Assembly (NCBI GenBank): GCA_002396205.1
Contig: DGXB01000098.1
Span: forward strand, 12,351-76,350
Reading direction: 5' to 3'
Source: Bacteroidales bacterium UBA4243
Lineage (GTDB): Bacteria > Bacteroidota > Bacteroidia > Bacteroidales > F082
DNA length: 64,000 nt
Positions 24,796-32,278 of this stretch are shown piece by piece. Both the position numbers and the translations under genes were made by a program. The notes under the pieces are model-generated. The model was not told the origin of the DNA and searched no databases. It worked only from the letters and a program-made list of their open reading frames with translations. Within the stretch, counting starts at the first letter, position 1; every line of letters begins with the position of its first letter.

Positions 24796-25701
24796 TTATT
24801 CTGTTTTATTCCGCTTCACAAAGCTCCAAACAATCATTCCAATGCCGATAACGACGAAAGGAACGCTGAGCCATTGACCCATGTCGAAGGTCATGCTTTT
24901 CTCAAATTCCACCTGCACGTTTTTCAGGAACTCGATGCCAATGCGCGAGCCGAAGATGATGACGAGGAAGGTGCCGAACATCAAGCCGGGCTGCTTGATG
25001 CCAAGGTCGCGCTTGTAGTACATCCACAATAAGATACCCATCGCCACGAGGCAGAAGAAGGCTTCGTAGAGACCCGTCGGGTGGCATGGCAGCCACTCAC
25101 TCGGCGGACAAGGTGCATCCCACGAGTTGCAAGCCGTGTAGTTGTCGAAAGTGCCGCAAAACTGCTCTGCCCCACGCATGAAGACGAAGCCCCACGGCAG
25201 CGAAGTAGGCGTACCGTAAATCTCATGGTTGAACACATTGCCCAAACGAATCAACGCGCCAACGAGGCAAACCGCCACCACGATGCGGTCGAGAATCCAA
25301 ATGTAATTGATACGCTGGAGGTCGGTCTTCTGCTTCTTCGTCGACTTGTTGTAGTTGCGCACATAAAGCCACAAGCCAATCAAGATGCCGATGGCGCCGC
25401 CGTGGCTTGCAAGACCGCCTTCCCAAACGGCAAGCATCTTCAACGGATTGGAAAGGTAATAATCCGGCTCATAGAACAGGCAATGCCCAAGACGCGCCCC
25501 GATAATGGTCGACACAAGCATATAAATTAACAACTTGTCCAACGAATCTTCGGCCATGTGCTCTCTCTTGTAGATGCGTTTCATGATGAAATAGCCGATA
25601 AGGAAACCCAAAGCCCACAGCAGGCCATACCAACGGACGTGAATGTTACCGATGGAAAACAAGACGGGGTCGACGTTCCAAGTGATGTAGTTTAGTAGCA
25701 T
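24796..25701 (-). CDS. lgt: Prolipoprotein diacylglyceryl transferase
   Basis: Inner-membrane enzyme that attaches diacylglycerol to the lipobox cysteine of prolipoproteins, the first step of lipoprotein maturation. The 301 residues show the Lgt topology of about seven membrane segments. Conserved residues include HVRWYGLLWALGFLIGY near the N-terminus, GARLGHCLFYEPDYY, and GGLASHGGAIG with the signature HGG. RLGNVFNHEIYGTPT and a late HPTGLYEAF follow. An insertion rich in Cys and Pro lies near residue 195. The -7 box TACTTTTG lies at 25719-25726 on the minus strand. The many lipoproteins in this window are its expected substrates. Confidence 0.95.
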   Translation of the reverse strand: MLLNYITWNVDPVLFSIGNIHVRWYGLLWALGFLIGYFIMKRIYKREHMAEDSLDKLLIYMLVSTIIGARLGHCLFYEPDYYLSNPLKMLAVWEGGLASHGGAIGILIGLWLYVRNYNKSTKKQKTDLQRINYIWILDRIVVAVCLVGALIRLGNVFNHEIYGTPTSLPWGFVFMRGAEQFCGTFDNYTACNSWDAPCPPSEWLPCHPTGLYEAFFCLVAMGILLWMYYKRDLGIKQPGLMFGTFLVIIFGSRIGIEFLKNVQVEFEKSMTFDMGQWLSVPFVVIGIGMIVWSFVKRNKTE

Positions 25702-25718
25702 GATTTTGAATTTTGAGG

Positions 25719-25726
25719 CAAAAGTA
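25719..25726 (-). promoter_or_regulatory. Bacteroidetes -7 box for lgt
   Basis: Minus-strand TACTTTTG followed by CC, 17 nt before the lgt ATG at 25701. Confidence 0.6.
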
Positions 25727-25746
25727 GGAATTATTTCAATACAAAG

Positions 25747-25778
25747 GCCGGCCCTTCGACAAGCTCATGGACCTTGAA
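25747..25778. repeat. GGCCCTTCGACAAGCTCA-type intergenic repeat fragment
   Basis: GCCGGCCCTTCGACAAGCTC followed by ATGGACC matches a short sequence that recurs between genes in many Bacteroidetes and other bacterial genomes (from memory). It lies in the divergent lgt/sigma-factor gap. Confidence 0.45.
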
Positions 25779-25835
25779 CACAAAAATTTCACTTCGCTGT
25801 AACTTTTTCGCCCAAACTCCGTATTATTGCAAACG

Positions 25836-26336
25836 ATGGACAGACATCAGTACAACCAGTGCGTGGAGCAATATGCCGACCGGCTTTTCCGCTTCGCGTT
25901 CGCGAGCCTCCGCAACCGCGAGCAGGCCGAGGACGTGGTGCAGGAGAGCTTTGCCCGCGTTTGGGAGAAGGCGAAGAACATAGACTTTGCCACGGCCAAG
26001 ACCTACCTCTTCAGCACTGCCCACCATGCCATGATTGACGAAGTCCGTCGCAACCAACGCTTTGCGAGCCTGGAAGAACAAGCGCCGAACATCGAACAAG
26101 GGAGAAACACCCCCTATCCCGACGTGAACGACATCCTGCACAAGGCCATCGGCACCCTGCCCGAAGCGCAACGCAACGCCCTGCTCCTCCGCGACTACGA
26201 AGGCTATTCGTACCGCGAAATCGGCGACATCACCGGACAAAGCGAAGCACAGGTGAAGGTCAACATCTTCCGCGCCCGCACCGCGTTGAAAAACAAACTG
26301 AAAAGCATCGACAACCTCATAGACCCTGAGCCATGA
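25836..26336 (+). CDS. ECF-type RNA polymerase sigma factor
   Basis: A 166-residue group IV sigma factor. Region 2 (about 8-75) contains YADRLFRFAFASLRNREQAE, DVVQESFARVWEKA, and TYLFSTAHHAMIDEVRR. Region 4 (about 105-160) contains TLPEAQRNALLLRDYEGYSY and a helix-turn-helix, REIGDITGQSEAQVKVNIFR. It would direct polymerase to a small regulon, probably envelope-related. The start is set at ATG 25836 because the extra residues from the upstream TTG add nothing conserved. A TATTATTG box at 25822-25829 would give almost no leader. The stop overlaps the next gene by 4 bp, a typical sigma/anti-sigma arrangement. Confidence 0.93.
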   Translation: MDRHQYNQCVEQYADRLFRFAFASLRNREQAEDVVQESFARVWEKAKNIDFATAKTYLFSTAHHAMIDEVRRNQRFASLEEQAPNIEQGRNTPYPDVNDILHKAIGTLPEAQRNALLLRDYEGYSYREIGDITGQSEAQVKVNIFRARTALKNKLKSIDNLIDPEP

Positions 26337-27163
26337 ACATCACTATTGACAACTACGAAGCCTACCTCCTTGATTATGTGGAGGGCAACCTCAGCGAAAG
26401 CGAGACGAAGCAACTGCGAGCTTTCGTCGTCGCACAAGGCCTGGACTGGGACGAACTCACCGAGGAACTTCCGCATTTGGAAGCTCCTGCCCTTGCCTAT
26501 GAAAACAAGGAAGGCCTGAAGAAAAAAGCAACGGTTATGCCGCTTTACGTCAAAATCGCCTCGGCTGCCGCCGCTGCGGGACTGCTGCTCACCGTCAGTT
26601 TGTGGCCCGAAAAGTCGTTGCCGAAAATGGAGCCAATTGCCGAGCTAAAACCCGTTGCCGCAACACGCATCGAGAGGCCGCTGGATAGGCTTGCCTTGCA
26701 GACAAGGCCCACCCTATTCGTCAAACAGAATGTCGTGGTCGGAGAAAAAAACGTTGAAATTGAAAAGGTTGCCATGGAAAAAACAGAGATGCCACTTGTG
26801 GCCGAGTTGCCGTCCATCAAATCAGGAACGATGCAAATTGAAAGTTCCATTTCAGGTTTCATGGAGCCTGATTTCGACTATTTGGCCTATCGCATCAATG
26901 CAGGAATGGCTCTCGCACAATATGAAAACCATTCGTTTGAGGAAAACCTTGAAGATGAAGGCGTTTCCCTTATCGGCAAAGGTTTGCTTTGGCTGACGGG
27001 CGGTCGCCATTCGAGCTTCGCCAGCCTCATCAACTCGGGATTGAGACAAGCCAAGAAAGAGACCATCGAGGCCGCCACCGACATGGCCTTGGCCGCCTAC
27101 CAACGCGCTGACGAACAGCTTGAGGAAGCCAAAGAACGTTGGGAGGAAAAACACGGGGAGTGA
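26333..27163 (+). CDS. Probable anti-sigma-like membrane protein
   Basis: A 276-residue protein with no firm family match by eye. The N-terminal segment YLLDYVEGNLSESETKQLRA (residues 11-30) resembles the start of Bacteroidetes anti-sigma-like proteins. One hydrophobic segment (about 72-88, VKIASAAAAAGLLLTV) is likely a membrane anchor, leaving a cytoplasmic N-terminus and a periplasmic C-terminal region. That region ends in a charged helix (EEAKERWEEKHGE). It is translationally coupled to the ECF sigma gene (ATGA overlap), the main support for an anti-sigma role. It lacks an obvious zinc-binding HxxxCxxC motif. Confidence 0.6.
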   Translation: MNITIDNYEAYLLDYVEGNLSESETKQLRAFVVAQGLDWDELTEELPHLEAPALAYENKEGLKKKATVMPLYVKIASAAAAAGLLLTVSLWPEKSLPKMEPIAELKPVAATRIERPLDRLALQTRPTLFVKQNVVVGEKNVEIEKVAMEKTEMPLVAELPSIKSGTMQIESSISGFMEPDFDYLAYRINAGMALAQYENHSFEENLEDEGVSLIGKGLLWLTGGRHSSFASLINSGLRQAKKETIEAATDMALAAYQRADEQLEEAKERWEEKHGE

Positions 27164-27169
27164 GTTTTT

Positions 27170-27416
27170 TTCACGCAGAACACGCAGAATTATGGGAAGC
27201 GCGAAGCGACGCTGTTTCTTCTCACGCAGAATGCGCAGAACCTTGGGAATGGTCGCCGCTTTGCGCCGACACGCTTCGCGTCATTAAGCAAAACAAAGCA
27301 ATCCAGAGAATAACATCCCTGGATTGCTTCGTCGTGCCTCCTCGCAATGACGCAAAGCGACGCAAAAATGGTGTTCAGCAGGTTCCCACGATTCCCACAG
27401 TTCTGCGTGGAAAATA
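27170..27416. repeat. Composite intergenic repeats (CACGCAGAA and GCAATCCAG types)
   Basis: The 294-bp convergent gap holds several repeat types and no credible gene. CACGCAGAACACGCAGAA and a second CACGCAGAATGCGCAGAA occur first. AAGCAATCCAGAGAATAACA, with CCTGGATTGCTT, forms a hairpin at about 27297-27328. It is followed by TCGTCGTGCCTCCTCGCAAT, a widespread dispersed element. A short open frame here translates repeat sequence and was not called. Confidence 0.7.
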
Positions 27417-27457
27417 ATTTGTAGGTCACTACAATTTCTTCTTGAGAAAAATCAAAA

Positions 27458-28921
27458 TCAGAAATTGATGCTGAACCCCAACATGAGCGGGTGCGCCTTG
27501 GCTGCATCCTGCCCTTCCATGAAGGTGGGGACAAGCGCGTAGTTGGCGAAGAAGCCCAAATTCTCGCCACCGATACGGAACGAGGCATCACATTTGAACA
27601 GGTTGGTCAAGTAGTTGTTATAGGTCTTCACGTTGCTGCCGTCGGCATACTTGATGCGGGTCCAAGAGGCGAGGCGAATGCCGCCCGTCACGCCAAAGTC
27701 GATGTAGAAATGGCGCGTTGGCCTCACTTCGATCATCAGCGGGACTTGGGCATAGAGCAAGCCGAATTTACTATTCTTCACGGGGCGGTCGTCGGGCAGC
27801 AAAGTGTTGACCAACTCATTGTTTTCCACCGTCATCCTGATATAGTTCTTCCAGCTGTAGTTGTTCCAGCCGATGCCGATGCCCGTGAACAGGCCCACTG
27901 TGTGTTTCTTATTGAAAGCAATGCCCACATCGGCGATGTTGAAGCCGAAATACCAGCTGCGCATCGGACGGATGGCCATCAAGTCGTCGGGGCCTGTGTA
28001 GGTGTTCATGGCCGACGGGTCGAGGAGCATATTCAAGCCTGCCTCGAAGCCGTTCCAATGGGCATCGAAGAGGAGGTTTCTTTTCTCGCCGCATTTCCTT
28101 TCTGAACTGTACTTGTAAGAAAACACTTCCTTGCGTCCATTAGACCAAATCTCGCCCGAACCTGTTGAGTTGAAACGCGATTGATCATAATGCAATTCAG
28201 GTATCCGCAAGTCGCCCGAACCAGTGAGCGTGGCGTTAATCATCTTGCATTGTCCCTTGAGCGTGACATCGCCTGATCCAATCATTTTAATGTTGATGGT
28301 ATCATAATCCACGTCCAACCTAATGTCGCCCGAACCTAACAGGACAATGTCGAGTGTGTTGCCCTTTATCACGCCGCTGCCAATGACATCGCCGGAAGAG
28401 CAAAGGATGATCTTGTCAAGCTGCGGCATGGCGACATCATAATCACTTGAGCCTTTAAAAAACACATTGCCATCCACTACATACCTGTCGGAAGCGCCCA
28501 TGTCGCCACTCGAGAGCGAGAATCCGTCCTGACTTTGCCTGATTGTCACATTGCCGGAACCTTCAACAGTAATGGAATGAGCCTGCGGATCATCATTCTT
28601 CAAAAGCTGATAGTTGAAGGACTTATCAAACTTGTCGCCCCACTTTTCCATCTCTTTCCCCCACTGCTCCATTTCCTTGCCCCATTGTTCCATGTCTCTC
28701 TCAAACGACTTCCAATCAATGGAATCCGAAAGATGCTGCATATTCATCCCCAGCTCGTGCATCCATTCGGAAAACTGCTCTTGCATTTGCGACAATTCAG
28801 CCTTTCGGCTCTTCATGATGCTATCCGTTTTGGGATCAATCGGTTTGGGCTCATTTACCTGCGCCTTCATCGTTCCGAAGGCCAGCAGCAGCAAGGCTGC
28901 CAAAATCATTCTTTTTTTCAT
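27458..28921 (-). CDS. GIN-domain (DUF2807) protein fused to an outer-membrane beta-barrel
   Basis: A 487-residue exported protein. A signal peptide ends near TMKA-Q (residues 17-21). A charged heptad-like helix follows (about 35-105, repeats of MEQWGKE). A GIN/DUF2807 right-handed beta-helix comes next (about 120-265), with recurring GSGDV/GSGNV/GSGDI turns. The C-terminal 200 residues alternate aromatic strands (GLFTGIGIGWNNYSWKNYI, HFYIDFGVTGGIRLASW) and end in F (LMLGFSINF), as expected of a PorT/OmpA-like barrel. It converges on the ECF sigma/anti-sigma pair. Role unknown; a surface-exposed adhesive or sensing domain anchored by its own barrel is the inference. Confidence 0.78.
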   Translation of the reverse strand: MKKRMILAALLLLAFGTMKAQVNEPKPIDPKTDSIMKSRKAELSQMQEQFSEWMHELGMNMQHLSDSIDWKSFERDMEQWGKEMEQWGKEMEKWGDKFDKSFNYQLLKNDDPQAHSITVEGSGNVTIRQSQDGFSLSSGDMGASDRYVVDGNVFFKGSSDYDVAMPQLDKIILCSSGDVIGSGVIKGNTLDIVLLGSGDIRLDVDYDTINIKMIGSGDVTLKGQCKMINATLTGSGDLRIPELHYDQSRFNSTGSGEIWSNGRKEVFSYKYSSERKCGEKRNLLFDAHWNGFEAGLNMLLDPSAMNTYTGPDDLMAIRPMRSWYFGFNIADVGIAFNKKHTVGLFTGIGIGWNNYSWKNYIRMTVENNELVNTLLPDDRPVKNSKFGLLYAQVPLMIEVRPTRHFYIDFGVTGGIRLASWTRIKYADGSNVKTYNNYLTNLFKCDASFRIGGENLGFFANYALVPTFMEGQDAAKAHPLMLGFSINF

Positions 28922-28960
28922 TTTATTGATGTTTTAGTTGTTTGTTGTTTTTCTTATCAA

Positions 28961-28968
28961 CAAACGTA
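28961..28968 (-). promoter_or_regulatory. Bacteroidetes -7 box for the GIN-barrel gene
   Basis: Minus-strand TACGTTTG, 39 nt before the ATG at 28921, matching TAnnTTTG. Confidence 0.5.
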
Positions 28969-28999
28969 ATACGCAACAACAACAAAAAAGTTACAGCCC

Positions 29000-31309
29000 T
29001 CACTCAAAAAAAGCATGGAAATAGCATTTACGCTCGGCGGTGAGGGTGTCGCCTTCGGTCAGCTCCAGCTTCACGTAAACCTTTTGCAAATCGGCATTTC
29101 TCAAATAATCGCCTAAACCTTCCACGGCGTATTTCCGGTTCTCGTTGGCCTTCATCTCCACTTTCACTTTTTGCTCAAACTTTGGGTGGTCTACGAGCTC
29201 GTCGGATTTAAGGTCTTCAAAATCGTACACCGTGACGGACAGCTCGCCATCGATGTCGCGCAGCAAGTCGGAGGTGACGAAAACGCCATAGTCTTTCTGG
29301 TCGAGGCTCAAAAGCACGGGCGCGAAGAGCGTCTTCAGCCGCTCTTGCAGCACCTTGGGATGACCGTAATAGTCGATGGACGACCACGAAGTCACAGGCC
29401 AGGCATCGTTGAGTTGCCAATAGAGCGTGCCCATGTTGTATGGCTTCGCCGTGCGGTGCGCCTCAATCGCAATCTCCATGCCGTAGGCCTGCGAGAGCTG
29501 GCTCAGATGCACATATTCCTCAAAGTCCTTGGGCTGTACATCAGGATAATACCGCTTAATGAAGTCGTCGATTTGCCGCGTGCCACGGGCATGTTTCTGG
29601 TGTGCAGCAATCACCTCAGCATCCTTGCCCAGCTCCTCCCCTTGCGCGATTTTCAGCAAGGTCTGGTAATCGGGATAGCTTTGGTAGCCGTACTCGCTGT
29701 TGAAGCGACCCACCTTCTCACGATAGACCTCGTAAGGCAGTTCGCCCCACCAAACGCCCCAATAATGCACATCGCCTTCGGTCAAACTTTCGGGACGGCC
29801 CCAGCCTTTCGAGGGCGAACTCGGCCAATAGGGGCGCGTGCCGTCGTACAAGGTCACCGCTTCTGGTAATATGGTTTCAAAGAGTTGGTCGTATCCTGCC
29901 TTAATGGCCTGATCGTCTTCTTCCGACCAATTCAGCGACTTTTGCCAGCCCCAGTTATAGTAGCCTTCCGAGATCTCGTTTCCACCACACCACAAGGCCA
30001 ACGACGGATGCGAAGCCAAGCGTCTCACCTGCTCCTCCGCCTCGATTCTGACGTTTTTCAAAAACGCTTCATCGTAAGGATACATCGTGCCGGCATACAT
30101 GAAATCCTCCCAAACCAAGATGCCCAACGAGTCGCAGATGTTGAAGAAATCGTCGGAGGGATAGATGCCGCCGCCCCAAATGCGCAACATGTTGAAATGC
30201 GCATCTTTGGCTTGACGAAGCAGCTTCAGCGTGTTGTCGGGATTGATCCAGGTCTCAATCATCTCCTCGGGGACGTAGTTGGCGCCCTTGGCATAGAATG
30301 GCACGCCGTTCACCTTGAAATAGAACGCCCGCCCGATGCTGTCAGGCTCATCCACCATCTCGAAAGTGCGAATACCCGAGCGGAACGACCTTGAATCCAC
30401 GACCTCACCGTCCAATTTCAGTTTTAGCTCGAAATCATACAAAGGTTGCTCGCCCATCTCGTTGGGCCACCACAAACGAGGATGCTCGATCGTGATGGGC
30501 AAGTAAATTCCCTGATTTCCTTCTCTAAGTTCAACCTCAAATTGATAAGTTTTTTGCTGATCCACAGCGATTTCCACCTCCGCCAATGCACTGAACCTAT
30601 CGCAGTATGCAAAGAAATAAAGCCAAAGATTGGCGCTATCGGCATCGGCGGCTTTGGTGACGGTATAAGCATCCTCCAACCACGCACTATTCCATTTCCT
30701 TGCGACCAACTTCACGGGTTTCCAAATGCCCACGTTCTTGTACTTCGGTGCCCAGTCCCAGCCGTGCTGGTAGGGTGCCTTGCGCGTGACGGCGTATCTT
30801 TCGGGCAAACGCGGCTGATGTTGCTCATACAAAGCCAATTGCGTGCTGTCATAACGAGGGAAATGCACCGCAAGCAGGTTGTCTTTCTCTTTTAGATAGT
30901 CATTCACCCATTGCTTCCACGAGCGGAACTGGTTGTCGGCAAAAAAGAGTTTTTCTCCGTTCAGTTTCACATCAGCGTATGTGTCAAGGCCTTCGAAAAC
31001 CAACTCAACACAATAGTTTTCAAGCATTTCCTTGTCCACGTCGAAATGCAAGGTGTAGTCCCAAGGATGGTCGGAAATCCAGAGCAATTGGTTCTCCACC
31101 GTGCCGAGATAGGGATGCGGTATCACGCTGTTTTCATAGAGGCTCTGCTGCACCACCGAGGGCACATCGACCTGCATATTAATATCTAAGGTGTCGCCCG
31201 CGAGCGTCCAGCCTTGGTTGAGGAGTTGCAGAACGACGTTGGGCTTTTCAACTTGTTGGCAGCCAACCAAGACGGCCAATGCAAATAAACAATACAGTAC
31301 TTTTTTCAT
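29000..31309 (-). CDS. Beta-mannosidase lipoprotein (glycoside hydrolase family 2)
   Basis: A 769-residue GH2 enzyme cleaving terminal beta-mannosyl units, for example from N-glycan cores or mannans. The start is ATG 31309 because it gives a clean lipobox signal (MKKVLYCLFALAVLVGC, Cys17); an open frame extends 37 codons further up without conservation. The N-terminal sugar-binding and sandwich domains (about 30-330) are followed by a TIM barrel with NMLRIWGGGIYPSDDFF. The acid/base is Glu445 in CGGNEISEGYY and the nucleophile is Glu539 in FNSEYGYQ. YWQLNDAWPVTSW follows. It is probably periplasmic or surface-anchored. No SusC/SusD pair flanks it. CutC lies upstream on the same strand. Confidence 0.92.
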   Translation of the reverse strand: MKKVLYCLFALAVLVGCQQVEKPNVVLQLLNQGWTLAGDTLDINMQVDVPSVVQQSLYENSVIPHPYLGTVENQLLWISDHPWDYTLHFDVDKEMLENYCVELVFEGLDTYADVKLNGEKLFFADNQFRSWKQWVNDYLKEKDNLLAVHFPRYDSTQLALYEQHQPRLPERYAVTRKAPYQHGWDWAPKYKNVGIWKPVKLVARKWNSAWLEDAYTVTKAADADSANLWLYFFAYCDRFSALAEVEIAVDQQKTYQFEVELREGNQGIYLPITIEHPRLWWPNEMGEQPLYDFELKLKLDGEVVDSRSFRSGIRTFEMVDEPDSIGRAFYFKVNGVPFYAKGANYVPEEMIETWINPDNTLKLLRQAKDAHFNMLRIWGGGIYPSDDFFNICDSLGILVWEDFMYAGTMYPYDEAFLKNVRIEAEEQVRRLASHPSLALWCGGNEISEGYYNWGWQKSLNWSEEDDQAIKAGYDQLFETILPEAVTLYDGTRPYWPSSPSKGWGRPESLTEGDVHYWGVWWGELPYEVYREKVGRFNSEYGYQSYPDYQTLLKIAQGEELGKDAEVIAAHQKHARGTRQIDDFIKRYYPDVQPKDFEEYVHLSQLSQAYGMEIAIEAHRTAKPYNMGTLYWQLNDAWPVTSWSSIDYYGHPKVLQERLKTLFAPVLLSLDQKDYGVFVTSDLLRDIDGELSVTVYDFEDLKSDELVDHPKFEQKVKVEMKANENRKYAVEGLGDYLRNADLQKVYVKLELTEGDTLTAERKCYFHAFFE

Positions 31310-31326
31310 TGCTACTTTTCTCTTTT

Positions 31327-31453
31327 CCACAAAACTTGCAAAACCTTCAAAACTCATTTTGAGAGGAAAGTCACCAACCGGCTCCTTTCCGGCGGCAAGG
31401 CAGTTGCCGTGCCGCACCAAAAGCTTGTTTTGCCAGTTTTGTAGGTTTTGTTA
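31327..31453. repeat. MITE-like element, copy 1
   Basis: About 127 bp with CAAAAC-rich terminal inverted repeats. The left end is ACAAAACTTGCAAAACC and the right end is GTTTTGTAGGTTTTGTT. An internal stem GGAAAG...CTTTCC surrounds CCAACCGGC, and a second hairpin GGCA...TGCC follows. A diverged copy in the opposite orientation lies at 44640-44782. It sits between cutC and the beta-mannosidase gene. Confidence 0.75.
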
Positions 31454-31457
31454 TGAA

Positions 31458-32192
31458 CTAAAACGGGTTCAAAATTTTTTCCATTTCGTAAATCAAATCG
31501 CGGTTCGACTCGGTCCAGACCATCGTGGCGCCTGTGGCGTCCTTTTGGTTGGGATAGAGTTTCTCGTTGAAGCGCGGCACCCAGTGGGCCAGCGAGGCGT
31601 GGCAATGCACCGCGCCCGTCATGTTGAGGATGTCCTTCACGTTGCCGAGGTTGATGCCGCCGCCCGGCATGATGCCGATTTTGTCGCCATAGCGCAGTTG
31701 CATTTCGGCAATCATCGGGACGCCTTCGAGGGCCGTGGGCTTGCCGCCCGAAGTCAGGATTTTGTCGAAGCCGAGTCCAATCAATTGTTCGACGGCCTCG
31801 AAAGGCTTCACGCAAGCGTCGATGGCGCGGTGAAAAGTGAACTTCAGCCCCTCGCCCGCTCCCATCAGGGCCTTGATGGTCTCAACGTCAAGCTCGCCTT
31901 TGTCGTTCAGCGCCCCGATGACCACGCCCTCGAAGCCGAGCTTCTTGCAGAGCATGATGTCGGTCTTCATCATCTCGACTTCCTCGTCGTCGTAGATGTA
32001 GTTGCCCGGTCGCGGACGGATGAGCACGCGCATGGGGATAAACGAGATGTCGATGGCCTTGGCCAAGGTGCCGAAAGAAGGGGTCACGCCGCCCACTTCG
32101 AGACATTCGCAAAGTTCGACGCACTGGGCGCAGCCGTCCATCGCGTTCTGCAACGACTTGATGCCGTTGGCACAGATTTCCAATCTTATCAT
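31458..32192 (-). CDS. cutC: CutC family protein
   Basis: A 244-residue TIM-barrel protein of the CutC family, historically linked to copper homeostasis; the biochemical role remains disputed. Family motifs are MIRLEICANG at the start, IPMRVLIRPRPGNYIYDDEE, MKTDIMLCKKLGFEGVVIGA, TFHRAIDAC, LTSGGKPTALEG and GIMPGGGIN. ATG 32192 was chosen because MIRLEICA matches the family start and suits the -7 box TATCTTTG at 32212-32219. It is divergent from the GH20 gene and upstream of the beta-mannosidase, separated from it by a MITE-like repeat. Confidence 0.93.
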   Translation of the reverse strand: MIRLEICANGIKSLQNAMDGCAQCVELCECLEVGGVTPSFGTLAKAIDISFIPMRVLIRPRPGNYIYDDEEVEMMKTDIMLCKKLGFEGVVIGALNDKGELDVETIKALMGAGEGLKFTFHRAIDACVKPFEAVEQLIGLGFDKILTSGGKPTALEGVPMIAEMQLRYGDKIGIMPGGGINLGNVKDILNMTGAVHCHASLAHWVPRFNEKLYPNQKDATGATMVWTESNRDLIYEMEKILNPF

Positions 32193-32211
32193 AGTTGTCA
32201 AATTTTTGGGG

Positions 32212-32219
32212 CAAAGATA
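32212..32219 (-). promoter_or_regulatory. Bacteroidetes -7 box for cutC
   Basis: Minus-strand TATCTTTG followed by CCCC, 19 nt before the cutC ATG. Confidence 0.65.
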
Positions 32220-32262
32220 GGGAATTTGTTGAAGGGTTGGGCGTTTAATTGTTGAATTGTTG

Positions 32263-32270
32263 TAATTTTG
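32263..32270 (+). promoter_or_regulatory. Bacteroidetes -7 box for the GH20 gene
   Basis: TAATTTTG followed by CA, 8 nt before the ATG at 32279, giving a very short leader. It supports the ATG over an upstream TTG. Confidence 0.6.
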
Positions 32271-32278
32271 CAATCATT

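Noticed and set aside
27139..27417. A 92-codon open frame after the anti-sigma gene
   Set aside because: It overlaps the anti-sigma 3' end and translates the CACGCAGAA and GCAATCCAG repeats; such frames are common false genes.
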